A stretch of DNA of 64,000 nucleotides from Actinospineispora acaciae DSM 45401 (GCF_000620785.1 NZ_JIAI01000005.1:62001-126000); one strand, 5' to 3'. Numbered from the stretch's first letter, positions 37,346 to 45,895 are shown. Numbers and translations: made by a program. Notes: generated by a model from the sequence alone, not told the origin.

Positions 37346-38651
37346 AGGTGGAGCGCCGGCGGAGGAGCTCGTGGCCGAGGACGCCGACGAGGTAGCACGC
37401 GCCGGCCAGGACGAGCAGGAGCGGGGAGTAGCCGTTGGGCGGGGCGAGTACGGCGGCGGCCGCCACGGCGACGACGTAGCCCATGTTGAACACCGCGTCG
37501 TAGAGCGCGAACACCCGGCCGCGCCGGTCGTCGCCGATCTCGCTCTGCACCGCCGCGTCCGCGCACAGCTTGATCACCTGGCCGGCGCCGGTGACGATGA
37601 ACGAGCCGAGCAGCGCCATCGGCATGGTGATGGCCATGGGCAGCACGAGCATGGTCACGCCGGCCACGACCAGCGAGATCCGGATGGTGTTCGGCCGGCC
37701 CAGCCGGTGCGCCAGCCACGGCGTCACCAGTGCGGCCGCGCCCAGCCCGGCCGCCGCCACCACGACCACCTCGCCGATGCCCGCCATGCCGGCCTTGAAC
37801 AGACCGTTCGACACGAAGTAGTGCCGGAACAGCAGCAACATCAACAGCGTCGAGATGCCGAACGCCAGCCGGTGCGCGACCAGCGCGGCGAACGAGGACG
37901 CCACGTTCGGCACCGCCGCCGTGGCGCGCGCCCCGTCCACCAGCCCGCGCGCCACCGCCACCAGCGTCCGGCGCGCCTCGGTGTTGCGGTCCGGCCCGAG
38001 CAGGCCGCGGCGGAACCCGGCGGCGAGCACCGCGGCGACCACGGCGCCGGTCGAGGCCAGCACTGTCACGATGGCCGAGCCCAGGTTGTCACCGCCGAAC
38101 ACCCCGCGCAGCCCGATCGCGCACGCCCCGCCGAGCGCCGCCACGGCCGCGCCGGCGGTGGCCGCCACCACGTTCGCCTCCACCAGGTGCCGCTCCACCA
38201 CCACGTGCGGCAGCGACGCGGACAGCCCGGCCAGCACGAACCTGGTCACCCCGACGACGGTGAGCGCGCCGAGATAGAGCGCCGGCCCGGCCACGCCGGT
38301 GGCCACCATCGCGGCGACCCCGAGGATGAGCACCACGCGCAGCACGTTCGCGGCCCAGAGCACCCGGCGGCGGTCCCAGCGGTCCAGCAGCGCGCCGGCG
38401 AACGGGCCGACGATCGAGTACGGCAGCAGCAGCACGGCCAGCCCGAGCGCGACGGCCATCGGGTCGGCCTCGCGCTGCGGGTTGAACAGCACGGCGCCGC
38501 CGAGCGCGGCCTGGAACATCCCGTCGCCCCACTGCGCGGTGAAACGCACGGCGAGCAGCCGGCGAAACCCCCTGGTGCCGAGCAGCCCACGCAGGCCGAG
38601 CCGATCCACTCGCCCGGCCCGCTCTCCCGATGGCCACTGTGCGGAACCCAC
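37296..38651 (-). CDS. MFS transporter
   Basis: About 451 residues from GTG 38651. Around 11-12 membrane segments. The motif-A region is FAGALLDRWDRRRVLWAANV between helices 2 and 3, and FALYDAVFNMGYVVAVAA occurs in the second half. The family includes drug and small-molecule exporters; the substrate is unknown. The C-terminal tail STSASRASEHTESGISAH is encoded by the 22-base tandem element, so the natural end may have been altered by it. It is convergent with cca. Confidence 0.87.
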   Translation of the reverse strand: MGSAQWPSGERAGRVDRLGLRGLLGTRGFRRLLAVRFTAQWGDGMFQAALGGAVLFNPQREADPMAVALGLAVLLLPYSIVGPFAGALLDRWDRRRVLWAANVLRVVLILGVAAMVATGVAGPALYLGALTVVGVTRFVLAGLSASLPHVVVERHLVEANVVAATAGAAVAALGGACAIGLRGVFGGDNLGSAIVTVLASTGAVVAAVLAAGFRRGLLGPDRNTEARRTLVAVARGLVDGARATAAVPNVASSFAALVAHRLAFGISTLLMLLLFRHYFVSNGLFKAGMAGIGEVVVVAAAGLGAAALVTPWLAHRLGRPNTIRISLVVAGVTMLVLPMAITMPMALLGSFIVTGAGQVIKLCADAAVQSEIGDDRRGRVFALYDAVFNMGYVVAVAAAAVLAPPNGYSPLLLVLAGACYLVGVLGHELLRRRSTSASRASEHTESGISAH

Positions 38652-38740
38652 GAGGCCCAAGGCTAACGGGTACCCCCGCCCGCCCGGCTCAGTATTAACC
38701 GGCCGTTCGTATTCAGTTCTGCCCGGTAGTGAGACGGTGA

Positions 38741-38812
38741 ATGATGAGTGCCCTGATCGAGGGCCGTCGCGTGGGCGCGGAAGGGTGCACGGGAGGATGC
38801 AACGATGAGTGA
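38741..38812 (+). CDS. Possible 23-residue upstream ORF of yqgE
   Basis: A short frame beginning ATG ATG encodes MMSALIEGRRVGAEGCTGGC and three more residues. Its stop overlaps the yqgE start by eight bases (ATGAGTGA). The yqgE ribosome binding site GGGAGGA lies inside it, so passage of ribosomes could affect yqgE translation. No known family; it may be chance. Confidence 0.3.
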   Translation: MMSALIEGRRVGAEGCTGGCNDE

Positions 38813-39404
38813 CGTGGCGGCGCACCGGCAGACCGATGAGGACCGCGACGTCGAACCGGGGACCCTGCTCGTTGCCGCCCCCGGCCTGTTGGATCCGAAC
38901 TTTCGCCGCACTGTCGTCTACGTCATCGAGCACCGCGATGAGGGCACCCTTGGTGTGGTGCTGAACCGTCCGAGCGACGTTGCGGTGCGCGAGGTGCTGC
39001 CGGCCTGGGCGCCGCACACCACCCGTCCCAAGGCGGTGTTCGTGGGCGGCCCGGTGGACGCGAAGACGGCGCTGTGCCTGGCCGCTTTCCGCCCCGGCCA
39101 CGACCCGGCCGGGGTCGGCGGCGTGGTCGCGGTGCGCGGCCCGGTGGCGCTGGTCGACCTGGACTCCGACCCGGACCGGTTGGCGCCCCGGGTGCGTGGG
39201 CTGCGGGTGTTCGCCGGGTACGCCGGCTGGAACTCCGGTCAGCTGGCCGGTGAGATCGGCCGGGGCGACTGGATCCTGGTGCCCGCGCTGCCCGACGACG
39301 TGCTCTCGGTGGGCAGCGCCGACCTGTGGGGTCACGTGCTGCGCCGGCAGGGCATGCCGCTGGCGTTACTGTCCACCTTCCCCGCCGACGTGGCCGCCAA
39401 CTGA
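38805..39404 (+). CDS. YqgE/AlgH family protein
   Basis: 199 residues from ATG 38805, with GGGAGGA upstream. The family pattern is LLVAAPGLLDPNFRRTVVYV, GTLGVVLNRPSDVAV, AVFVGGPVDAKTALCL, VFAGYAGWNSGQLAGEIGRG and WILVPALPDDVL. Single domain, cytosolic, usual length. Function is not settled; in Pseudomonas AlgH was linked to alginate regulation, but a general role is unclear. Confidence 0.95.
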   Translation: MSDVAAHRQTDEDRDVEPGTLLVAAPGLLDPNFRRTVVYVIEHRDEGTLGVVLNRPSDVAVREVLPAWAPHTTRPKAVFVGGPVDAKTALCLAAFRPGHDPAGVGGVVAVRGPVALVDLDSDPDRLAPRVRGLRVFAGYAGWNSGQLAGEIGRGDWILVPALPDDVLSVGSADLWGHVLRRQGMPLALLSTFPADVAAN

Positions 39405-39412
39405 GCCGGTAG

Positions 39413-39868
39413 TCAGGCCTCGGCCCGTTCCTCCGCCTCGTCGCCGGCCGCCGCGCACGCGGCCGCCGCCGTACAGCAGCCGCACGCCCCGCCGCAGCCG
39501 GTGAACCTGGGCAACGGCACCCGCTTGGCCGCCCGGTCGCCGAGCACCCCGCCGGCCACGGTGAGCACGACCGCGCCCAACCCGGCCAGCACCAGCAGCG
39601 TCACCGCCACCGCACCGGACGGCGCGGCCAGCCCCGCGACCCCGCCGACCGCGGCCACCGCGCCGGACGCGATGGTCAGCGGCGCGGCGACCTGGTTGCC
39701 GACCGCGAACGTCTCGTCGTCGCGCAGGGTGTTCACCGTCCGAACCCCGGCGAACCGGTTCCGGGGCAGCCTGCGCCGCACCCCGAGCACGCCGACCACA
39801 GCCAACCCCACGCCGCCGAGCACCAGCACGCCCGCGACCACCTCAAACGCCGTACCCACGCCCACCAC
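39413..39868 (-). CDS. SdpI-like membrane protein with Cys-rich tail
   Basis: 151 residues. Three hydrophobic segments (VVAGVLVLGGVGLAVVGVLG, PLTIASGAVAAVGGVAGLAA, VTLLVLAGLGAVVLTVAGGV). RRRLPRNRFAGVRTVNTLRD after the first segment is the SdpI/YhfC-type loop (R-N-x-x-x-G-x-R-T). The C-terminus has five Cys within about 15 residues (TGCGGACGCCTAAAACAAAG), which could bind a metal. Function is unknown. It is convergent with yqgE, eight bases apart. Confidence 0.8.
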   Translation of the reverse strand: MVGVGTAFEVVAGVLVLGGVGLAVVGVLGVRRRLPRNRFAGVRTVNTLRDDETFAVGNQVAAPLTIASGAVAAVGGVAGLAAPSGAVAVTLLVLAGLGAVVLTVAGGVLGDRAAKRVPLPRFTGCGGACGCCTAAAACAAAGDEAEERAEA

Positions 39869-39884
39869 CCTAAGCCCAGCTCAC

Positions 39885-39934
39885 AAGCCGTGAGTGGTTA
39901 GCGTTGTCATAGCAACGCTCACCACTCACGGCTT
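39885..39934. repeat. Dispersed hairpin element A, copy 1
   Basis: AAGCCGTGAGTGG and nine further bases (39885-39906) pair with 39913-39934 except for one mismatch; the six-base loop is TCATAG. Copy 2 at 55236-55279 is the same element in inverse orientation with a changed but paired inner stem. Confidence 0.8.
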
Positions 39935-39952
39935 CTGAGCAGCCGTTGTGAT

Positions 39953-40114
39953 TTGGATGTGCGTGTGTTCCGTCGTAGTGATCGGGATCAGGTCACCAAG
40001 CTGGTCAATGCCCGTGCCGCCGCCGTGGTGCCGGGGGCTGGGGCATCGGTGAACGCGGTGCTCACCCAGTTCGAGCGTGAGCCTGACGAGGGCTGGGCAC
40101 AGCCCAAGCCGTAA
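39953..40114 (+). pseudogene. Truncated GNAT acetyltransferase remnant
   Basis: A 53-codon frame from TTG 39953 reads like the N-terminus of an actinobacterial GNAT protein (DVRVFRRSDRDQVTKLVNAR and AVVPGAGASVNAVLTQFERE). It then runs into an unrelated GWAQPKP and a stop. The acetyl-CoA-binding core is absent. It lies between two copies of CACGGCTTCTGA (39926 and 40119 vicinity), the right edge of hairpin element A, so it is probably a deletion remnant. The family call is from memory of similar N-termini. Confidence 0.55.
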
Positions 40115-40140
40115 CCGCCCACGGCTTCTGACCAGCCGAT

Positions 40141-40191
40141 GCGGGCCGCTCGTGCACGGCAAGCTACCCTGGAGCCGTGCGAGCGGCCCGC
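40141..40191. promoter_or_regulatory. leuS promoter region within a long inverted repeat
   Basis: GCGGGCCGCTCG...CACGGC (40141-40160) is complementary to GCCGTGCGAGCGGCCCGC (40174-40191) with a two-base bulge. The 13-base centre holds TACCCT (40165-40170), a plausible -10 box that recurs before DUF5318. If so, transcription starts near 40177 and the repeat acts as DNA; otherwise it is an RNA hairpin. Confidence 0.5.
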
Positions 40192-40200
40192 CTTACCCAG

Positions 40201-40262
40201 CCGCGCTGAGCGCGTCAACGCCAGCGCGGCCGACCCCTCACGCCTCGAGCGGAGGGGTTTTT
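40201..40262 (+). promoter_or_regulatory. leuS leader: hairpin plus intrinsic terminator (putative attenuator)
   Basis: CCGCGCTG (40201-40208) pairs with CAGCGCGG (40222-40229). It is followed by a terminator: CCCCTC-A-CGC, loop CTCGA, GCG-GAGGGG, then five T (40234-40262). It ends 77 bases before the leuS ATG, and no intact plus-strand gene lies upstream for over 750 bases, so it more likely controls leuS than ends another gene. No T-box sequence (AGGGTGG) and no run of Leu codons was found. Confidence 0.6.
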
Positions 40263-40339
40263 CCATTCTCGACATCGAGACGTCGACGAGATCGAGGAGC
40301 GAGCGGGTGAACGGGCCCGATCGGAAGGACCGGAGACAG

Positions 40340-43240
40340 ATGAGCACCGAGACCGCTGTGGCCGCGACCGGGCAGGAGTCGCCCGAGCGGGACGAGGCAC
40401 CCCCGTTCCGGTACACGGCGGCGCTGGCCGGCCAGATCGAGCGGCGCTGGCAGGACTACTGGGCGAACAACGGCACCTTCCACACCCCCAACCCGACGGG
40501 CGCGCTCGGCGAGCCCGAGCTGGCGAAGGCCAGGGGCGAGAAGGTCTACCTGCTGGACATGTTCCCCTACCCGTCCGGCTCCGGGCTGCACGTGGGCCAC
40601 CCGCTGGGCTTCATCGGCACCGACGTGCTGGGCCGCTTCCTGCGGATGAGCGGGCACAACGTGCTGCACGCGATGGGCTTCGACGCGTTCGGGCTGCCGG
40701 CCGAGCAGTACGCCGTGCAGACCGGCACCCACCCGCGCAAGACCACCGAGGAGAACATCGAGCGCTACCGCGCGCAGATCCGCCAGCTGGGCCTGGCGCA
40801 CGACGAGCGCCGCAGCGTGGCGACCACCGACGTGGAGTTCTACCGGTGGACGCAGTGGATCTTCCTGCAGATCTACAACGCCTGGTACGACCGTGACATC
40901 GAGCGCGCCCGCCCGATCGCCGAGCTGGAGGCCGAGTTCGCCGCCGGCACCCGGGCCGTCCCTGCGGGGACCACGCCGTGGGCCGAGCGCACCCGGGCCG
41001 AGCGGCGCGACCTGATCGACACCTACCGGCTGGCCTACCTGTCCGAGGCGCCGGTGAACTGGTGCCCCGGCCTGGGCACCGTGCTGGCCAACGAGGAGGT
41101 CACCGCCGACGGGCGCAGCGAGCGGGGCAACTTCCCGGTCTTCCGCCGCAACCTCAAGCAGTGGATGATGCGGATCACCGCGTACGCCGACCGGCTGGTC
41201 GACGACCTGGACCGGCTGGACTGGCCGGACTCGATCAAGGCCATGCAGCGCAACTGGATCGGCCGCTCCGAGGGTGCCACCGTGCGCTTCCCCGTGGCGG
41301 GCGGAGGGCCGGGCATCGAGGTGTTCACCACCCGCCCGGACACCCTGTTCGGCGCCACCTACATGGTGCTGGCCCCGGAGCACCCGCTGGTCGACGGGCT
41401 GACCGCCGCCGAGTGGCCAGCCGGTGTGGACCAGCGCTGGACCGGCGGCGCGGCCACCCCGGCCGAGGCCGTCGAGGCGTACCGGGTGATGGCGTCGCGC
41501 AAGTCCGAGCTGGATCGCCAGGAGAACAAGGACAAGACCGGCGTGTTCACCGGCGGGTACGCGGTCAACCCGGTGAACGGCGAGACCATCCCGGTGTTCG
41601 TGGCCGACTACGTGCTGATGGGCTACGGCACCGGCGCGATCATGGCGGTGCCCGGCCAGGACCAGCGGGACTGGGACTTCGCGCGCGCGTTCGGGCTGCC
41701 GATCGTGCGGACGGTGCAGCCGCCCGAGGACTTCGACGGCGAGGCGTACGTGGGCGCCGGCCCGGCCGTGAACTCGGCGAACGACGAGGTCAGCCTGGAC
41801 GGGCTGGAGGTGGACGAGGCCAAGCGCGCGATCATCGACTGGCTGGCGAGCAAGGGCGCAGGCGAGTCGGTGGTGCAGTACAAGCTGCGCGACTGGCTGT
41901 TCTCCCGGCAGCGGTACTGGGGCGAGCCGTTCCCGATCGTGCACGACCAGCACGGCCCGCTGCCGCTGCCCGAGGACCAGCTGCCGGTGGAGCTGCCGGA
42001 GATCGACGACTACTCGCCGCGCAGCTACGACCCGGACGCCGCCGACACCGAGCCGGAGCCGCCGCTGTCCCGGGCGTCGGACTGGGTGAACGTCGAGCTG
42101 GACCTGGGCGACGGGCTCAAGGACTACCGCCGCGAGACCAACACCATGCCGCAGTGGGCCGGTTCCTGCTGGTATCAGCTGCGCTACCTGGACCCGACCA
42201 ACGACGAGGCGTTCGTCGACCCCGAGGTGGAGCGCTACTGGATCGGCAAGCGGCCGGCCCAGCACGGCGCGGGCGACCCCGGCGGCGTCGACCTGTACGT
42301 CGGCGGGGTGGAGCACGCCGTGCTGCACCTGCTGTACGCCCGGTTCTGGCACAAGGTGCTGCACGACCTGGGCCACCTGAGCTCCGAGGAGCCGTACCGC
42401 CGGCTGATCAACCAGGGCTACATCCAGGCCTACGCCTACACCGACGCGCGCGGCAGCTACGTGCCGGCCGAGGAGGTCGTGGAGGATGCCGAGGCGCCGA
42501 CTGGTTTCACGTGGAACGGTCAGGCCGTCCGGCGTGAGTACGGGAAGATGGGCAAGTCGCTGCGCAACGTGGTGACCCCGGACGAGATGTGCGAGCAGTA
42601 CGGGGCCGACACGTTCCGGCTGTACGAGATGTCGACCGGTCCGCTGGAGGTGTCGCGGCCGTGGTCCACCCGGGACGTGGTGGGCTCGGCGCGGTTCCTG
42701 CAGCGGCTGTGGCGCAACCTGGTCGACGAGCGGACCGGGCTGCCGGCGGTGACCGATGCCCAGCCCGGAGAGCAGACCCTGCGCCTGCTGCACCGCACGA
42801 TCGCCGGCGTCCGCGCGGACTACACCGCGCTGCACTACAACACGGCGGCCGCCAAGCTGATCGAGCTGAACAACCACCTGACCAAGGACTACGGCCCGGG
42901 TTCGGTGCCGCGCGCGGTGGCCGAGCCGCTGGTGCTGCTGCTGGCGCCGATGTGTCCGCACATCGCCGAGGAGCTGTGGTCGCTGCTGGGGCACACCGGG
43001 ACGCTGGCGTACGCGCCGTTCCCGGTGGCCGACGAGCGGTACCTGGCCGCGGACACCGTGGAGTACCCGATCCAGGTCAACGGCAAGGTCCGCTCCCGGA
43101 TCACGGTGGCGGCCGACGCCGACAGGGATGCCGTCCAGGCCGCAGCCCTGGCCGAGGAGAAGATCGCCGCGCTGGTCGGGGACAAGGAGCCGCGCAAGGT
43201 GATCGTCGTCCCCGGCCGCCTGGTCAACGTCGTGCTCTGA
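40340..43240 (+). CDS. leuS: Leucyl-tRNA synthetase
   Basis: 966 residues from ATG 40340, with CGGAG eight bases upstream. The class I HIGH motif is HVGH in GSGLHVGHPLGF (near residue 84), and KMSKS appears as KMGKS in YGKMGKSLRNVVTP (near 735). The CP1 editing domain has TTRPDTLFGATYMVLAPEHP and GTGAIMAVPGQDQRDWDF, and the anticodon-binding domain follows. It charges tRNA-Leu. The last 17 bases overlap the convergent permease gene. A one-mismatch parS lies at 42504. Confidence 0.98.
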   Translation: MSTETAVAATGQESPERDEAPPFRYTAALAGQIERRWQDYWANNGTFHTPNPTGALGEPELAKARGEKVYLLDMFPYPSGSGLHVGHPLGFIGTDVLGRFLRMSGHNVLHAMGFDAFGLPAEQYAVQTGTHPRKTTEENIERYRAQIRQLGLAHDERRSVATTDVEFYRWTQWIFLQIYNAWYDRDIERARPIAELEAEFAAGTRAVPAGTTPWAERTRAERRDLIDTYRLAYLSEAPVNWCPGLGTVLANEEVTADGRSERGNFPVFRRNLKQWMMRITAYADRLVDDLDRLDWPDSIKAMQRNWIGRSEGATVRFPVAGGGPGIEVFTTRPDTLFGATYMVLAPEHPLVDGLTAAEWPAGVDQRWTGGAATPAEAVEAYRVMASRKSELDRQENKDKTGVFTGGYAVNPVNGETIPVFVADYVLMGYGTGAIMAVPGQDQRDWDFARAFGLPIVRTVQPPEDFDGEAYVGAGPAVNSANDEVSLDGLEVDEAKRAIIDWLASKGAGESVVQYKLRDWLFSRQRYWGEPFPIVHDQHGPLPLPEDQLPVELPEIDDYSPRSYDPDAADTEPEPPLSRASDWVNVELDLGDGLKDYRRETNTMPQWAGSCWYQLRYLDPTNDEAFVDPEVERYWIGKRPAQHGAGDPGGVDLYVGGVEHAVLHLLYARFWHKVLHDLGHLSSEEPYRRLINQGYIQAYAYTDARGSYVPAEEVVEDAEAPTGFTWNGQAVRREYGKMGKSLRNVVTPDEMCEQYGADTFRLYEMSTGPLEVSRPWSTRDVVGSARFLQRLWRNLVDERTGLPAVTDAQPGEQTLRLLHRTIAGVRADYTALHYNTAAAKLIELNNHLTKDYGPGSVPRAVAEPLVLLLAPMCPHIAEELWSLLGHTGTLAYAPFPVADERYLAADTVEYPIQVNGKVRSRITVAADADRDAVQAAALAEEKIAALVGDKEPRKVIVVPGRLVNVVL
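42504..42517. promoter_or_regulatory. Degenerate parS-like site inside leuS
   Basis: GTTTCACGTGGAAC differs from the parS palindrome GTTTCACGTGAAAC at one position. It lies in leuS, where it encodes part of GFTWNG, about 23 kb from parAB. Confidence 0.5.
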
Positions 43241-44555
43241 CCCGCGTTGGCCGGGAGGCGAACCACCACAGGCCGACGATGACGGCCATGGCGCACAGGT
43301 TGGCCAGGATCATGACGGTCATGGACAGGCCGACGTTGCCGCCGGAGGCGTCCTGGATCCAGCCGACCGCGAACGGGCTGATGAACCCGGCGGCGTTGCC
43401 CAGCGAGTTGATCAGCGCGATCCCGCTGGCGGCGCCCGCGCCGGCCAGGAACGCGGTCGGCAGCGACCAGAACAGCGGCTTGGCCGTCTGCGCCGCCATG
43501 GTCGCGACGGTGATGGACGCGAACGCGAGCAACGGCGTGCCCAAGCTGACCGCCGTGACCGTGAACGTCACCACCGAGACCGCGAGCGCGATCATCACCG
43601 GCCTGGCGGAGCCGTCACCGCCCTTGACGCCCCGCCCGGCCAGGAACATGCACACCGCCGAGGCCAGGAACGGCACGGCGGACAGCCAGCCGACGTCGAC
43701 CGTGCTCAGCGTCCTGTCCACGCCCTTGATGACCGAGGGCATCCAGTAGGTCAGCGGGTACGCGCCGCACTGCAGCAGGAAGTAGACGCCGGCCAGCGCG
43801 ATCACCCGCTTGTTGCGCAGGGCGGCGCGGTGCCCGGCCGGGGCGGCGGCGGTCCTCTGTGACTCCTCGGCGCGCAGGGTCGCGGTGAGCCAGTCGCGCT
43901 GCTCGGGGGTGAGCCAGCGGGCGCCGGCCGGGCGATCGGTGGCGGACAGGAAGAACACCACGCCGAGCAGCACCGCCGGCACGCCGCCGACCACGAACAC
44001 CCAGCGCCAGCCGTCGAGGCCCCAGACCCCGTCGAACGCGGACAGCACCCAGCCGTTGAACGGGCCGCCGATCACCGACGACAGCGGGATGGAGACCATG
44101 AAGGTGGCGATGACCTTGGTGCGCTGCTGGTTGGGGAACCAGTGGGTCAGGTACACGATGATGCCGGGGAAGAAGCCGGCCTCCGCGATGCCCAGCAGGA
44201 AGCGCAGCGCGTAGACGGTCTCCACGTTAGGCGCCGCCGCCAGGGTGGCCGCGATGATCCCCCAGGTGACCATGATCCGGGTTATCCAGATCCGGGCGCC
44301 GACCTTCGTCATGATCATGTTGCTGGGCACCTCGGCGAGCACATAGCCGACGAAGAAGATCCCGGCGGCGAACCCGTACTGGGTGGCCGTCATCCCGAAG
44401 CTCTTCTCGAGCCCGAACTTGGCGAAGCTGATGTTGATCCGGTCGAGGTAGTTGACCGTGTAGCAGAGCATCAGCAGCGGCACCAGCCGCCAGGTCACCT
44501 TCCGCAGCGTGCCCGCCCGGAGAGGGTCGCCCGCTCGCTCCCGCACGCGCACCAT
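43224..44555 (-). CDS. MFS permease, anion:cation symporter (ACS) type
   Basis: 443 residues from ATG 44555, with a perfect AGGAGG upstream. Twelve membrane segments. ACS-family marks include LMLCYTVNYLDRINISFAKF, AGIFFVGYVLAEVPSNMIMT, RFLLGIAEAGFFPGIIVYLT and HWFPNQQRTKVIATFM. The family imports organic anions such as galactonate, glucarate, tartrate or phthalate with protons. It is divergent from a GntR gene with a shared operator in between, so it is the likely uptake system of the downstream decarboxylase/enolase operon. The stop lies inside the leuS 3' end (17-base overlap). Confidence 0.92.
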   Translation of the reverse strand: MVRVRERAGDPLRAGTLRKVTWRLVPLLMLCYTVNYLDRINISFAKFGLEKSFGMTATQYGFAAGIFFVGYVLAEVPSNMIMTKVGARIWITRIMVTWGIIAATLAAAPNVETVYALRFLLGIAEAGFFPGIIVYLTHWFPNQQRTKVIATFMVSIPLSSVIGGPFNGWVLSAFDGVWGLDGWRWVFVVGGVPAVLLGVVFFLSATDRPAGARWLTPEQRDWLTATLRAEESQRTAAAPAGHRAALRNKRVIALAGVYFLLQCGAYPLTYWMPSVIKGVDRTLSTVDVGWLSAVPFLASAVCMFLAGRGVKGGDGSARPVMIALAVSVVTFTVTAVSLGTPLLAFASITVATMAAQTAKPLFWSLPTAFLAGAGAASGIALINSLGNAAGFISPFAVGWIQDASGGNVGLSMTVMILANLCAMAVIVGLWWFASRPTRVRARR

Positions 44556-44627
44556 CCTGACCTCCTGTCGACGATGACGAAGCTCACTGGCGGGCCACTG
44601 TGCCAAGTAAAATGGCAGATGTCCAGA

Positions 44628-44648
44628 GTTGCATGCTACTTGCGGCAA
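44628..44648 (-). promoter_or_regulatory. GntR operator 1 in permease/gntR gap, with permease -35 element
   Basis: GTTGCATGCTACTT (44628-44641) is the exact reverse complement of AAGTAGCATGCAAC at 45904-45917. The core GTWGCATGCWAC is nearly palindromic. In the permease direction TTGCCG (44648-44643) stands one base before it, the same geometry as at operator 2. A further inverted repeat TGCCA-N7-TGGCA lies at 44601-44617. Confidence 0.75.
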
Positions 44649-44763
44649 TTGTGACAGAACTGCCCGATCTGGGATGGCGGAGTGGCTATGCTGGCCGCGC
44701 CGGGGATGGCGCGGTCGGCCTGACCGTGACCTGATCGCCCAGCCCTCGTACACAGGGAGACGC

Positions 44764-45486
44764 GTGAGTTCCGACTCGCTCACGGACAGCATGACCGAGC
44801 GGATCGCCACCGAGATTCGTGACGCGATCCGGTCCGGGCGGCTGCAGCGCGGGGAGCTGTACTCCTCCCGGGAGCTGGGCCAGCTCTTCGGCGGGTCCCG
44901 GACGCCTGTCCGCGAGGCGCTGCTCAAGCTCGCCGACCTGGGCCTTGTCAAGATCGAGCGCAACCGGGGCGCCCGCGTGCTGGGCCCGGACGGGCGGGGC
45001 ATCGTCGAGCTGTGCAGCCTGCGCGTGCTGCTCGAGCCGCCGGCCTGCCGCGCCGCCGCCGCCGTCATGACCAGCCTGGACGACGACGCGCTGCTGGCCG
45101 AGTACAAGATCATGGAAGACCGCGCCGACGGCGGTCCGGAGTACTTCGCGGCCGACGAATGCCTACACGACCTGATCATGCGCAGCAGCGGGAACGAGCG
45201 ACTGGCGAAGTTCGTCGCCGGGCTCCGCCAGACCCTGGCTCTGGACGGCCGGATGACGGTGCCGCGCTACCAGTCCGTGGACACCGCGCTCAAGGACCAC
45301 TGGGCGATCGTCGACGCGCTGCGCCGCCGTGACGGCGTCGGGGCGGAGGGCGCCATGCGCCGCCACCTGGTCAGGTCCGCCGACCTGCTGGTGGCCCACA
45401 ACAGCGGCAGCGACCGGTCCCTGGTCGCGGAGTGGCGCCGCTGGGTGGAGATCGCCGTGCCGGAACGCGACCGGATCCCGAGCTGA
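44764..45486 (+). CDS. GntR family (FCD/FadR subfamily) transcriptional regulator
   Basis: 240 residues from GTG 44764, with GGGAG upstream; ATG 44791 is a possible later start. The winged helix shows IATEIRDAIRSGRLQRGELY, SSRELGQLFGGSRTPVREAL and LADLGLVKIERNRGARVLGP. The C-terminal helical FCD ligand domain has the metal-type residues D-x4-H in ADECLHDLIM and a later His in LKDHWAIVDALRRRD. FadR-type regulators respond to organic acids. The duplicated operator links it to its divergent permease and to the decarboxylase/enolase operon downstream. Confidence 0.93.
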   Translation: MSSDSLTDSMTERIATEIRDAIRSGRLQRGELYSSRELGQLFGGSRTPVREALLKLADLGLVKIERNRGARVLGPDGRGIVELCSLRVLLEPPACRAAAAVMTSLDDDALLAEYKIMEDRADGGPEYFAADECLHDLIMRSSGNERLAKFVAGLRQTLALDGRMTVPRYQSVDTALKDHWAIVDALRRRDGVGAEGAMRRHLVRSADLLVAHNSGSDRSLVAEWRRWVEIAVPERDRIPS

Positions 45487-45895
45487 ACCTCGCCGCCGCG
45501 ACCTGGGCACCGCGCCGGCGGGGCTCGGACGTGGACGGCGGCCGGGGTCCTGGACGACATGGGCGGCGGCATCCTCCGCCCGTGTCCTCGATGATCGGCG
45601 GGGCACTCGGCGGCTCCGGCCGGCGTCGGGCCGGCACCGGGGCGGCCGGCGCGGGCGTGGCGTCCGAGAAGGCCCTGAACATCGAAGCGGTGTGCGCCCG
45701 ATCCGCCAGAACGTCCCGATGCGCTCACCAGGTTCTTCGCTGCCACCGGAACGCCTCCGTTGTCACCACCACGTTCTCCGCTGCCGCCGCGTCCCCCGCC
45801 GTCCCCGGCCACGTCCCCGCTGTTCTGCCACCACGACGTGCCGTCCGTGCCAAGTCCCCCGAGATATCCCCACACCGCACGCCGGTGACATAGCT
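45487..45895. other. Gene-free interval between gntR and the decarboxylase operon
   Basis: About 410 bases. Frames are open on both strands, but no start with ribosome binding site and no recognisable domain was found. The minus-strand translation contains PPSAPPIIEDTGGG and other Pro/Arg-rich text without family features. It may hold a decayed gene. Confidence 0.4.

Noticed and set aside
40141..40262. T-box riboswitch before leuS
   Set aside because: No T-box sequence resembling AGGGTGGNACCGCG and no specifier-loop architecture could be found, so only an unspecified attenuator is proposed.
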